From Anthopleura xanthogrammica (lineage: Eukaryota; Cnidaria; Anthozoa; Actiniaria; Actiniidae): a DNA stretch of 64,000 nt. This document shows, piece after piece, positions 47,001 through 56,894 of the stretch; the stretch's first letter is position 1, and each line of letters begins with the position of its first letter. The stretch covers positions 10,452,255 through 10,516,254 of the forward strand of contig OZ025217.1 in NCBI GenBank assembly GCA_964019055.1. The letters run 5' to 3'. A model generated the notes under the pieces. That model searched no databases. It was given only the letters and a program-made list of their open reading frames with translations, and had not been told where the DNA came from. Both the position numbers and the translations under genes were made by a program.

Positions 47001-48319
47001 ACACCCTACTGACAACCTACCAACACCCTACTGACAACCCACCAACACCCTACTGACCACCTACCAACACCCCACTGACCACCTACCAACACCCTACTGA
47101 CAACCTACCAACACCCCACTGACCACCTACCAACACCCTACTGACCACCTACCAACACCCTACCAACACCCTACTGACAACCTACCAACACCCTACTGAC
47201 AACCTACCAACACTCTACTGACAACCTACCAACACCCTACTGACAACCTACCAACACCCTACTGACAACCTACCAACACCCTACTGACCACCTACCAACA
47301 CCCTACTGACAACCTACCAACACCCTACTGACAACCTACCAACACCCTACTGACAACCTACCAACACCCCACTGACCACCTACCAACACCCCACTGACCA
47401 CCCACCAACACCCCAACGATAAACTAGTAGCATACGAATAAAGTATACTTTCTTGAGTCCTATGTACCTGTCATTTGGATCTAAATGTAAAATAACAGCA
47501 CCACAGCTAATTAACACAGGGTCAGGTATTTCAGGTATTTCAATATCTGCACATCTTTCTGACTGCAAGATAAGACGACCTTGTCTTTGTATAAAATCAG
47601 CATCAAGACCAATAATACGGTGACCTAACAATATACAAGGTAGCATCCAAGTTATGACTTTTGTTTTCAGCTGGATTTTGTGGAGGGAAGAAAACCAAAG
47701 AACATGGAAAAAAAATCTCTGAATCAAAGGAGAGAGCCAACAAACTTAAACTGACGAAAATATGAATTTTTGAGACTAAGAATTGTTGCAAATTACAAGG
47801 CAGCCAATAGACCAAATTATAATTTGGAAGTTGATTTTTGTGGAGGGAGGAAAACTGGAGAACCCAGAGAAAATCCCTTGAACCACAGGAGAGAACCACA
47901 AACAACTCTGCTCACATAAAACACTGAGCCTACCGGGCTCGAACCTGGGTCGTATTAGTGAGAGGTGACCACTCTTATTGCTACACCACCCATGTGTCCC
48001 TAAAATTCACCTATCTAAGAGTTCAGATTTCAACAGAACCTCACCCTGTTTCAGTTCCACATTTTCCATGATCCTTGTATTCAATATTTGGAGAGAGCCT
48101 TCAACTCTTGCACAATGTAAAACAAATGATGTTTTCTCATTCCCAATAATTGCAACATTTTTCTTTTCTTTCCATATTTCTCCAACACTCAAAGATTCTA
48201 TGTGACCAAGAGTCTTTTCTACCAGTGGACTCTGCAGCTTCAGGTTAGTTGGAGCAAAGACGTTTTCATTGAGTCTTCTTCTCTTTTTTAGTCCGGGAGT
48301 TAAGTTTAGTGGAGAGTCC
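42823..48319 (-). CDS. Nudix-domain protein, eight phased exons, no own start found
   Basis: Minus-strand exons: 48,319-48,045; 47,624-47,468; 46,920-46,590; 46,056-45,939; 45,378-45,241; 44,917-44,804; 44,376-43,492; 43,043-42,823. All phases close and encode about 745 residues to a TAA. The Nudix region runs from [11 protein letters not shown] (exon 4) through [20 protein letters not shown] (exon 5), matching the E-x7-RELxEExG half of the Nudix box, to RYFLYTY and a late [11 protein letters not shown] (exon 8) that fits the W-P/V strand after the box. The loop between PKG and the box is about ten residues longer than usual, so the canonical first Gly is displaced. Exon 7 (295 residues) is Ser/Pro-rich low-complexity sequence inserted inside the domain. 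The N-terminal 240 residues are unrecognised. The PKG-box style resembles DCP2-type enzymes, but DCP2 box A is absent. The first exon starts in phase 2 and needs an upstream exon. Confidence 0.8.
43090..43450. repeat. Low-complexity CACACC/CCATACCA-rich tract
   Basis: Irregular repeats of TCACACCAAGCCATACCACA and CACACCTTTCATCACACC. It fills the last intron of the Nudix gene. A second similar tract lies at about 46,140-46,580 in its intron 3. Confidence 0.9.
44460..44785. repeat. (GAT)n-rich low-complexity tract
   Basis: GATGATGAT and GGTGGTGGT runs on the plus strand in the intron between Nudix exons 6 and 7. The poly-Met frame on it is an artefact. A smaller GATGATGGT run lies inside coding exon 7 (about 44,040-44,120), where it encodes Ser/Pro runs. 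Confidence 0.95.
45008..45078 (-). repeat. 57-bp dispersed minisatellite, locus 4 (about 1.2 copies)
   Basis: GTTGCTTCAGGGTTTGATCT, TTAGCCATGTCCTGACTTAG and CAGCCCAGAGGTTGTTTGAG. It lies directly after a G run of about 18 bases. Confidence 0.85.
45431..45582. mobile_element. MITE family A, copy 3
   Basis: Ends CCCATTTCAGACCATGTGCC and GACACATGGTCTGAAATGGG are inverted. The interior is in the opposite orientation to copies 1 and 2. It lies in the intron between Nudix exons 4 and 5. Confidence 0.9.
46975..47412 (-). repeat. 22-bp minisatellite, about 19 copies
   Basis: The plus-strand unit is CACCCTACTGACAACCTACC plus AA, with GACCACC and CCCCACTG variants. It fills most of the intron between Nudix exons 2 and 3. 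Confidence 0.95.
47815..48000 (-). mobile_element. tRNA-derived SINE
   Basis: Read on the minus strand, it starts near 48,000 with GGGTGGTGTAGCAATAAGAG (A-box-like TGGTGTAGCAATAAGAGTGG). About 35 bases later comes a B box GGTTCGAGCCC. A body with CTCAGTGTTTTATGTGAGCA follows and it ends CCTCCCTCCACAAAAATCAA. A truncated second copy lies at about 47,660-47,740. It sits in the intron between Nudix exons 1 and 2 and is related to the unit at 23,460-23,630. Confidence 0.75.
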
Positions 48320-48381
48320 CTGAAATTCAAAGCAATTTGGAAAACTGACCAGTTACGAAATTGGATGGATGAACGGATGGG

Positions 48382-49192
48382 ATGGATGGGATGGATGGAT
48401 GGATGGATGGATGGATGGATGGATGGATGGATGGATGGATGGATGGATGGATGGATGGATGGATGGATGGATGGATGGATGGATGGATGGATGGATGGAT
48501 GGATGGATGGATGGATGGATGGATGGATGGATGGATGGATGGATGGATGGATGGATGGATGGATGGATGGATGGATGGATGGATGGATGGATGGATGGAT
48601 GGATGGATGGATGGATGGATGGATGGATGGATGGATGGATGGATGGATGGATGGATGGATGGATGGATGGATGGATGGATGGATGGATGGATGGATGGAT
48701 GGATGGATGGATGGATGGATGGATGGATGGATGGATGGATGGATGGATGGATGGATGGATGGATGGATGGATGGATGGATGGATGGATGGATGGATGGAT
48801 GGATGGATGGATGGATGGATGGATGGATGGATGGATGGATGGATGGATGGATGGATGGATGGATGGATGGATGGATGGATGGATGGATGGATGGATGGAT
48901 GGATGGATGGATGGATGGATGGATGGATGGATGGATGGATGGATGGATGGATGGATGGATGGATGGATGGATGGATGGATGGATGGATGGATGGATGGAT
49001 GGATGGATGGATGGATGGATGGATGGATGGATGGATGGATGGATGGATGGATGGATGGATGGATGGATGGATGGATGGATGGATGGATGGATGGATGGAT
49101 GGATGGATGGATGGATGGATGGATGGATGGATGGATGGATGGATGGATGGATGGATGGATGGATGGATGGATGGATGGATGGATGGATGGGA
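48382..49192. repeat. (GGAT)n microsatellite, about 200 copies
   Basis: About 800 bp of almost perfect GGAT, with imperfect flanks at both sides. The very long frames on both strands (Trp-Met-Asp-Gly, His-Pro-Ser-Ile) are artefacts. It lies in the interval between the last dsRBD exon and the first Nudix exon. Confidence 0.98.
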
Positions 49193-49516
49193 TGGAAGAA
49201 TAGAATGGATGGATGGAATGGAAAGTAAATGGATAGATGCCAATCTATAAAAATTTGCTACATTATTTACGACTTCAACATTTGTGTACATAATTGCTTT
49301 TGCATTGAAATTTTAAAGATCTAGTTAAGTTTTGCTGAGAAAATCCAAGTTACATTTTATGCAAATGAAGATGATTTTGGTATCAGAATTACAAACCTCC
49401 ACAATTAATTTTCATCATAAATATTCATGGTTTGTACAAGTTTTTGTAAATATTAATTTCTTACCAAAGGAAATCCAGATCTCCTGGGCCTTGGAAATGT
49501 TTTCTCTTCAAAGACC

Positions 49517-51367
49517 CTAGTGTTCTTGTTTTGAGGTGCCAAGTTTTTCAGGTTCTTCAACACCAAGATCTAAAAGTGCCTGCCTTGCCACCATTTGCTC
49601 TGCTTGTTTCTTGGTAGGAAATCCTTGGGTGCTCTCAATGGTTTTACCACAAAAATGGACTGTGGACTTGAAGAGGCCAAAATCTGATAAAAAAGACAAT
49701 AACAAACTCATTATAATTTTATCAAAACCTGAAACAACTTCTGGGCTGATCTAAGTCAGGGCATGGCTAACTCACAGATCGAACCCTGAAACAACCTCTG
49801 GGTTGATCTAAGTCAGGGCATGGCTAACTCACAGATTGAACCCTGAAACAACCTCTGGGTTGATCTAAGTCAGGGCATGGCTAACTCACAGATCGAACCC
49901 TGAAACAACCTCTGGGCTGATCTAAGTCAGGGCATGGCTAACTCACAGATTGAAACCAGAAACAACCTCTGGGTTGATCTAAGTCAGGGCATGGCTAACT
50001 CACAGATTGAAACCAGAAACAACTTCTGGGCTGATCTAAGTCAGGGCATGGATAACTCACAGATTGAACCCTGAAACAACCTCTGGGTTGATCTAAGTCA
50101 GGGCATGGCTAACTCACAGATCGAACCCTGAAACAACCTCTGGGTTGATCTAAGTCAGGGCATGACTAACTCACAGATCGAACCCTGAAACAACCTCTGG
50201 ACTGATCTAAGTCAGGGCATGGCTAACTCACAGATCAAACCCTGAAACAACCTCTGGGCTGATCTAAGTCAGGGCATGACTAACTCACAGATCAAACCCT
50301 GAACCACCCTCTGGGCTGATCTAAGTCATGGTATGTCAGCTAACTCACAAACCTGCCATAGTTGTCTTATATTTAGGACCAGTAATTATTCCTCTTTGTT
50401 GCATGTATTCCTGAAGCAGATTCTTGAATGAGACAGGTGATGGTTGGCTAACAGTTTCGCCTACAATTTGAGCTCCAGTAGGTGTTGTTGGCATTTCTGC
50501 CGAAGCATACGAACCACTAGAAGAAGGTCCAGGCATGTCACAAGAGGAGAAGCTTTGAATTATTTGTACTTCCTGATTGTCAGGCATAACTATACCAGAA
50601 TTCTCTTGTGCCATACACGCAACATTGGGTATGATATTCTTCTTATTTTCCTCCAAGTCATGACATTCCTGTCTTCTTGATTCCATGACACTTGTTGCAT
50701 TCCCACAACTTTCCATATCGTCTTGTTGTAGTAATACTTTTAATGCCTCTTGTGCAGCAGATTTCTCAGCTTCCTTCTTCACTCCAAAACTTCCATTTGA
50801 ACAATAAGTCACTCCATTGAATGTAACCCTTGAAATAAACCCTACACTTTGATTATCTGCCACTGTTTGATATGATGGCAAAGTTAGGTGTAATTTCTGT
50901 GCTCTTTCATTCAACACATTTTTTGCTGTAGAAAGTTTGGGAATAATTGTTTGCTTCAGTTGACCAACTGTTTGCACTGATGACATTGATATTCCACCAG
51001 AAGTAGATCCTTTAGTAACAGTATTATTGATATTTATCCCTGTATTTTTGCTTGACGAGGAAGTCTCTTCAGTGGGAATGCTCTCAGAAGCACTACAACA
51101 ACTTGTTTCTGAGACATTACTTCCAGTATTTTGCACTCCAGGACCAGCTATCTGTCCTAGAGCAACCAAGGCATGTTCAGCTGCATTCTGTTCAGCACTT
51201 TTCTTGTTGCTAAAAGCTCCTTGGCTTTCAAAACTGGCGCCATTAAACAGCTTGACGTTACAGTTATAGCTTGGAGTTCCTTCAAGTGTTTGGACTGGTT
51301 TTGTTGAGTAAACAGGCAAAGAAACCCGTGCCTTCTGACAATATTGGTTAAGAAGGCTTTTAAACAT
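49517..51367 (-). CDS. HYL1/DRB-like protein with three dsRNA-binding domains
   Basis: Two exons, 51,367-50,353 and 49,683-49,517, give 393 residues to a TAG. dsRBD1 (1-72) starts MFKSLLNQYCQKARVSLPVY, very like plant HYL1/DRB proteins. dsRBD2 (about 148-216) has VLNERAQKLHLTLPSYQT and GVKKEAEKSAAQEAL. dsRBD3 (about 312-378) has FKNLLQEYMQQRG, is split by the intron and ends TKKQAEQMVARQALLDLG. Each has the C-terminal Lys/Ala helix that grips dsRNA (NKKSAEQNAAEHAL in dsRBD1). Ser/Thr-rich linkers join them. HYL1-type proteins partner Dicer-like enzymes in miRNA processing in plants, and HYL1-like genes have been reported in cnidarians. PRKRA/TARBP2 also have three dsRBDs but differ in motif style. 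The second exon continues past the stop to a strong donor at 49,464 (TTTG/GTAAGAA), and no AATAAA or ATTAAA is seen before the Nudix exons. Confidence 0.88.
49727..50345 (+). repeat. 57-bp dispersed minisatellite, locus 5 (about 11 copies)
   Basis: Nearly identical 57-bp units (CCCTGAAACAACCTCTGGGT, TGATCTAAGTCAGGGCATGG, CTAACTCACAGATCGAA). It fills the intron inside the third dsRBD of the HYL1-like gene almost from donor to acceptor. Confidence 0.97.
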
Positions 51368-52028
51368 TATTCCACTCAGAGTAATTTTGAATTTGGAGGA
51401 AAATTAAGCAGCTTACTTCAGATCTCAGAAGCTACTTTAATTCGAAGGTAAAATCTATAAAATCTATAAAAACTGTTCTTAATTTTTAAGGTAAGACGTT
51501 ACTTAGAAAAGATTTAGTGTAAAAATATTACCATTTGTAAGAAAAATAATCTAAATGGATAAAAAAAAGATGGATTAAAATGGAAATACAAATTTGATTC
51601 AAGCTCTCAAAGTTACGTCATATTTGATAGGTAGGTACTTCATGTACGATATTTTTTCAAGTTATTTTGATGAAATTATGTGATAATTTCGTACATGAAG
51701 TACTAAGGTCAAGTTTGATGCGGAAGCATACCACAGGGTACCCAATCTCCGACGAGATATAAGGATTTCTAAAATAATATTTAACAATAAATCACAATAA
51801 ATGGCATCCACAATGTCGACTAAAATTTATTATTTAACATGATTCAAAATTTAGGAGTTTTATATAGTGGTAATATCATACATATGCATTGCTGTAAAAA
51901 CTAACTCCAGAATCGGAGATTGGGCTCCCTGTGGAAAGACTTGAAAGGCGCCATTTTGGAAGAAGCTGTTGTTGGAGTGTGTTGAAGAACGTTCAAAATA
52001 TCTTAGGAAAAATAACTATATTTTGACT
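51368..52028. promoter_or_regulatory. Shared 5' interval between the HYL1-like gene (-) and LSM6 (+)
   Basis: The two start codons are 661 bp apart and divergent. The interval holds a hairpin at 51,648-51,705 (TACTTCATGTACGA / TCGTACATGAAGTA) and a MITE at 51,731-51,934. No TATA box was recognised with confidence. CCACAGGG and GGCGCCATTTTGGAAGAAGC lie close to LSM6. Confidence 0.55.
51731..51934. mobile_element. MITE in the divergent promoter
   Basis: CCACAGGGTACCCAATCTCC at the left is inverted as GGAGATTGGGCTCCCTGTGG at the right. The total is about 204 bp. Confidence 0.8.
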
Positions 52029-53773
52029 ATGAGTAGAAAACAAACCCCAAGCGACTTTCTTAAATTAATTATTGGTCGTCCAGTGGTGGTAAAACTGAAT
52101 AATGGCATGGATTATCGAGGTAAAAAAACTTTTTTGTGAGACGTGATTTGGAGCTTTTCTCATGCGTCCAGACCAACTTAAGGGGTCTGAGTTCCTTGGT
52201 TCTTGTTAACCAAAAGCTAACTAGCTCAATTGAAACTGGAGTATTGGTAAATTTGAATCCAAAAAATAAGAAAACTTGACGCGGCTGAAGTCTTATCATT
52301 GATCTTCAGGACATGAAGATGCTCAAAGTTTTGATGACCTTATATGGTGGTGGTGATGGGGGGGGGGGGGGGTATGGCTGTTAAAACTTGAATTTTTATT
52401 GTAATTTCCAAATAGTTTTACTCAGGGTTAGCTCCATTTAAGTGCCAAAATAACTACAAATACCAAAAGTAAAGTAAAGAATGTACAACTTCAACAATTC
52501 GTTGATTGTACATTACATCACCACAGCCATGTTGGTGGTTTTTATCAAAATATTTCTCATTAGCGTCCATTCTTTATACCACCAACATGGCCATCACAAT
52601 TTTGTCACTTGACTCTGTTGGGATTGCTTGCAATCCATCAATAACAGGGCTCAAAATAACGGCCAGTCATACGCCGGTCAACATGACCAGCTTATGATTT
52701 TGTATTATTTTTTTTTCAAATATGACTGGTCAACATGTCCATTCAAAATCGTATTTGACTGGTCAAATACAAAATTTGGCCGGACATTGACCATTATTGA
52801 CTGGTCGTTGTGTGTCCTAGTGATGAATTTTCTGACCATTCTCTAACTATTCTGTTCACACAATAGGTGTACTGGCTTGTTTGGATGGTTATATGAACAT
52901 AGCAATGGAACAAACAGAAGAGTATGTGAATGGACAGTTAAAGAACAAGTATGGAGATGCTTTTATCAGAGGCAATAATGGTGAGTGTAAGGGATGGTCC
53001 AATAGACTTTTTCACGGTTGTCATCGATCAACCTCAGCCTCAGTAGCATGTAATTTATTCTTTCGAATTTGACTAAAGCCTGTGGAATTTTTAAGTGTTT
53101 GAATTGTTTGATAATGTGTACATTCCTTAAATTATTGTGAGCTGTAGTCAAATTCTGAAGAATATATTACGTACTATCGAGGCTGAGGTTAATCGACGAC
53201 AACCGTGAAATTGTCTATTACAGTGTGGAATCAAGGGTGGCATAGAGGGTGGCATAGAGGGTGGCATAGAGGGTGGCATAGAGGGTGGCATAGAGGGTGG
53301 CATAGAGGGTGGCATAGAGGTAGTGCATTTACCTCTCACTTTTCAGGTCTCAAGTTTGATTCTCTGACTTGGGATCACATGACATGTGAGCACAGTTTGT
53401 TGGGTCTCTCGGACAACGACCCAAATAATTTGATAGGATTATCAGCAAATTATGGCATGCAATGTGACTGGCTCACTGATAATATTTCTATCATGAAGCT
53501 ATCCATCCTGAATTTCCGATGGTTTAGGGTGGTATGTTCTCTTATTTACCACAATATGACATCAAAAGTTGGTCAAAATGTTATGTACCTATTCGTCATT
53601 CTATCCATATGTCCTCTTATTTACCATGGCTCTCGACCAATCAATGGGCGAGAAATTTCACAGTTATGGTAAAAATGAGAACTAACTAGTACCAGAGATA
53701 TTATTTTTTAAAACAGACATTTTTCTTTTCTATAGTTCTTTACATAAGTACACAACGTACTACAAGAAGATGA
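52029..53773 (+). CDS. LSM6: LSM6, U6 snRNA-associated Sm-like protein
   Basis: Exons 52,029-52,119, 52,867-52,980 and 53,736-53,773 close in phase to exactly 80 residues, the length of human LSM6. The sequence is nearly invariant with the family: SRKQTPSDFLKLIIGRPVVV (Sm1), NGMDYRGVLACLDGYMNIAM, EQTEEYVNGQLKNKYGDAFI and RGNNVLYIS (Sm2). The C terminus, TQRTTRR, differs slightly from the vertebrate TQKRRM. It forms the heptameric LSM2-8 ring that binds the 3' end of U6 snRNA in the nucleus and the LSM1-7 ring that activates decapping in the cytoplasm. Intron 1 carries a mini-MITE and an element with iterated GACTGGTCAA motifs; intron 2 carries a 12-bp minisatellite. It is divergent from the HYL1-like gene. 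Confidence 0.97.
52645..52825. mobile_element. Element with iterated GACTGGTCAA motif
   Basis: Begins CAGGGCTCAAAATAACGGCC, like the left end of the 22,604 element. It carries direct copies of GACTGGTCAACATG, GACTGGTCAAATA and GACTGGTCG with A/T spacers. No inverted right end was found. Confidence 0.6.
53223..53322 (+). repeat. 12-bp minisatellite, about 8 copies
   Basis: Unit GGTGGCATAGAG, uninterrupted, in LSM6 intron 2. An outer pair GAGGCTGAGGTT-ATCGA-GACAACCGTG and its inverse at about 53,010-53,045 suggests it lies in or beside another MITE. Confidence 0.95.
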
Positions 53774-54555
53774 AGCCTGCAACATAGAAATTCCTCCCTG
53801 ACTTTCAACCCTTTCATAGACGTGACCTTTCATAGACGTGAGCTTATGCTATAGTATATATGTATTCTGTACAGCCTTTATTTTAGAGTAACTTATTCAA
53901 CTTCAAGTATAAAGAAACGTTTCCAGCTGCCAACCATTACTGAGTACCCAGTACGTCTAAGTGTTACAAAGCAATTTTTGACCACTTACTGTTGACAGCA
54001 GACTCACTACAAGATTATAGCCTTTTCATAACGACGATCAAGAAATAATGAATAATGTAACTAAGCACATTATATCTGTGATACCATTAATAATACATAC
54101 CAGTATTTAGCAAATCATAGGATACTTGCAACTGAATTTATACAAAAGATTTTAAAAAATGGCTAAATTAAAGCAGCTTATAAAATAACAAATGCATCCC
54201 TACACATTGTCGATATATAAAATTCGTCGATAAATGAAATTCCAAGAATTCCCAGCAATGCTTGAGAGAGCATTAGAGTACCAGAGTGTGACATCAAATT
54301 CCAAATTTTGCAATGCAGTTATGTAGTGTTTAAAAAACAAGGAATTGTTTTATCAGGTATGAAATCACAAGGCATAGCAGTATGGTTTTAGACCTGATGA
54401 ACAACACGATCTTCAAGTTTTTTGAACTATTTAAAAAAACTCCTGGACAATTTATAAACCTTTGGTCAAATTAGAGTGACCATACTAATCACAAACTTGG
54501 ACTTTTATACATTGAGAGAAGTTCATTGGTCGAGAGCCCTCAGCCAATCCCTGAT

Positions 54556-54627
54556 ATCGTGTGAACTCGACATGATAAATGTATTATCTGTAGCAGATAA
54601 TACATTTATCATGTTAAGTTCACTCAA
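54556..54627. repeat. Near-perfect palindrome, about 30-bp arms
   Basis: GTGAACTCGACATGATAAAT with GTATTATCTG is followed after a 4-base loop by the inverse, AGATAATACATTTATCATGT with TAAGTTCAC. Confidence 0.85.
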
Positions 54628-54671
54628 GGTCACAGTGGAAATGAAAATACGTTTGCTTTTTTTCCAACAGC

Positions 54672-54868
54672 AGATCTTTTTACCTTGAGCATAATGTTTT
54701 CCCATTGCAGACCACATTTCATTCCCTAGAGTATCATTTCTTTGTTAAATGGTTGAGCATGAGAAGACATATGAATATGGATGTACAACCCAAAAAAAGA
54801 ATCTTATTCTCAAGAGAATGACACAGGGTCTTAAATGGGAAATCATTATGCCCAAGGTAAAGAGGTCT
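54672..54868. mobile_element. MITE family A, copy 4 (longest)
   Basis: Outer ends AGATCTTTTTACCTTGAGCA and TGCCCAAGGTAAAGAGGTCT extend the inverted repeat beyond the 145-bp core seen in copies 1 to 3. Family fragments also occur near 35,105, 36,420, 59,975 and 60,340. Confidence 0.85.
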
Positions 54869-55314
54869 ATATTTGTAAATTTGGTGTTTTGGCCAGCCAG
54901 AATAGAACAATAACATGACATGACATGACATGACTTTTGGAGGGCATATTGTTTATTTAAAGTTTTTATACATACAAAAAAAGAAAACATTAAACGCAAG
55001 CACTTTGGAATGGTTTCCTTAAGATCTGATTGGCTGAAAGCAGTCATAAGACATTGTCTCAACCAATCAGATCGAAGCAGGGTGGTAAATGCATTTGCAG
55101 CCTGGCTTGGCGTTTGGCCCACTAGACTGAACGTTTTAGTGAGGGCAGCCGTAATATTTGGCCTTGTATATTGATGATAATACCAAATAGACTCACCAAT
55201 GTTACAATGTAAGGAATGATAATGGTACGAATGTGAGCTATCATTGATCCCTTTCCTAAGGCTGTGTTTCTGTTAATCACAAAGTGCAACTTTAGTTATT
55301 ATCATCATAATCAT

Positions 55315-55540
55315 TATTAATCATGACCATCATCATCATTATTATCATCATCATCAGTCAGCATCATCACTAACATCATATCATCACCACCATCATTATC
55401 ATCATCACCATTATTATCACCATCATCACCATAATTATTACCATCATCATCATCATCATCATCAGTATCATCATTATCATCATCACCACCATCATCCTCA
55501 CAATCATCATCATCATCACCATCATCATCATCATCTGCAA
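55315..55540. repeat. (CAT)n-rich low-complexity tract
   Basis: ATCATCATC and CACCATCATC runs with few interruptions. Confidence 0.95.
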
Positions 55541-55799
55541 TTACAATTCTGAAGTAAACAAGTGAATATTTGCAAACACGACATTAATGAAGGATTTTCC
55601 TAGCATCACGAACACTGTGGTTATTACTGGAGAACCTGGTGAGCAGAAAAAAGTAAAAATCCTTGGTTTGAAACTAATTAAAAGGGTACTGTAAATACCG
55701 GGGGGGGGGCACTCCCCAAATCTGCAATAAGAAAGAACGTAACATTGAAATGGCTTCCCATAAGAATGGTTACAGAAGGAGTGAGGAGGACTTGGATAA

Positions 55800-56520
55800 G
55801 CCCAGGGGTTGTTTCAGGGTTTGATCTGTGAGTTAGCCATGTCCTGACTTAGATCAGCCCAGAGGTTGTTTCAGGGTTTGATCTGTGAGTTAGACATGTC
55901 CTGACTTAGATCAGACCAGAGGTTGTTTCAGGGTTTGATCTGTGAGTTAGACATGTCCTGACTTAGATCAGCCCAGAGGTTGTTTCAGGGTTTGATCTGT
56001 GAGTTAGACATGTCCTGACTTAGATCAGCCCAGAGGTTGTTTCAGGGTTTGATCTGTGAGTTAGACATGTCCTGACTTAGATCAGCCCAGAGGTTGTTTC
56101 AGGGTTTGATCTGTGAGTTAGCCATGCCCTGACTTAGATAAGCCCAGGGGTTGTTTCAGGGATTGATCTGTGAGTTAGCCATGTCCTGACTTAGATAAGC
56201 CCAGGGGTTGTTTCAGGGTTTGATCTGTGAGTAAGCCATGCCCTAACTTAGATAAGCCCAGGGGTTGTTTCAGGGTTCGATCTGTGAGTTAGCCATGCCC
56301 TGACTTAGATAAGCCCAGGGGTTGTTTCAGGGATTGATCTGTGAGTTAGCCATGTCCTGACTTAGATAAGCCCAGGGGTTGTTTCAGGGTTCGATCTGTG
56401 AGTTATCCATGCCCTAACTTAGATAAGCCCAGGGGTTGTTTCAGGGTTCGATCTGTGAGTTAGCCATGCCCTGACTTAGATCAGCCCAGAGGTTGTTTCA
56501 GGGTTCGAACTGTGAGTCAG
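55800..56520 (-). repeat. 57-bp dispersed minisatellite, locus 6 (about 12-13 copies)
   Basis: Reverse-orientation units (GGTTGTTTCAGGGTTTGATC, TGTGAGTTAGCCATGTCCTG, ACTTAGATCAGCCCAGA). Two sub-types (CAGCCCAGAG and AAGCCCAGGG) cluster in blocks. Confidence 0.97.
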
Positions 56521-56894
56521 CCGGAAGATATTGGCAAGAAGAAACGAAGGATGCATGCACTGCACATTCTGATTAGCTAAGGGACTCGGACAGTATAGGA
56601 TCCAGTAGAAATTCATGGTTCCGTATCAGACAACAGCGAACCAATCACCGTTGCAGCAGTTTTCTCAGTTGATTTAAAATCTTGTCCCACAAAAATCTAC
56701 AGAATATTTTTTTTAAAGAGTACTACAAGGTTTACGAGGCAATTTTATTTTAATTTCACAGGACAGTAAACAAGGTTATAATACATTTTCCGCGATTAGA
56801 GTTTTCAATAAATTCTGAGACTAATTCTAGCTAATTTGTTGAGCTTGTGGGACATAGCAACGGTAACTAAGGGGAGTCAGAACCATCAATGGCA

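Noticed and set aside
48269..49291. Very long ORFs of Trp-Met-Asp-Gly or His-Pro-Ser-Ile repeats
   Set aside because: They are frame artefacts of the (GGAT)n microsatellite, open in all frames on both strands.
54556..54627. Possible microRNA precursor hairpin
   Set aside because: The stem is almost perfect with a 4-base loop, more like a palindrome or MITE than an animal pre-miRNA. Small-RNA reads would be needed.
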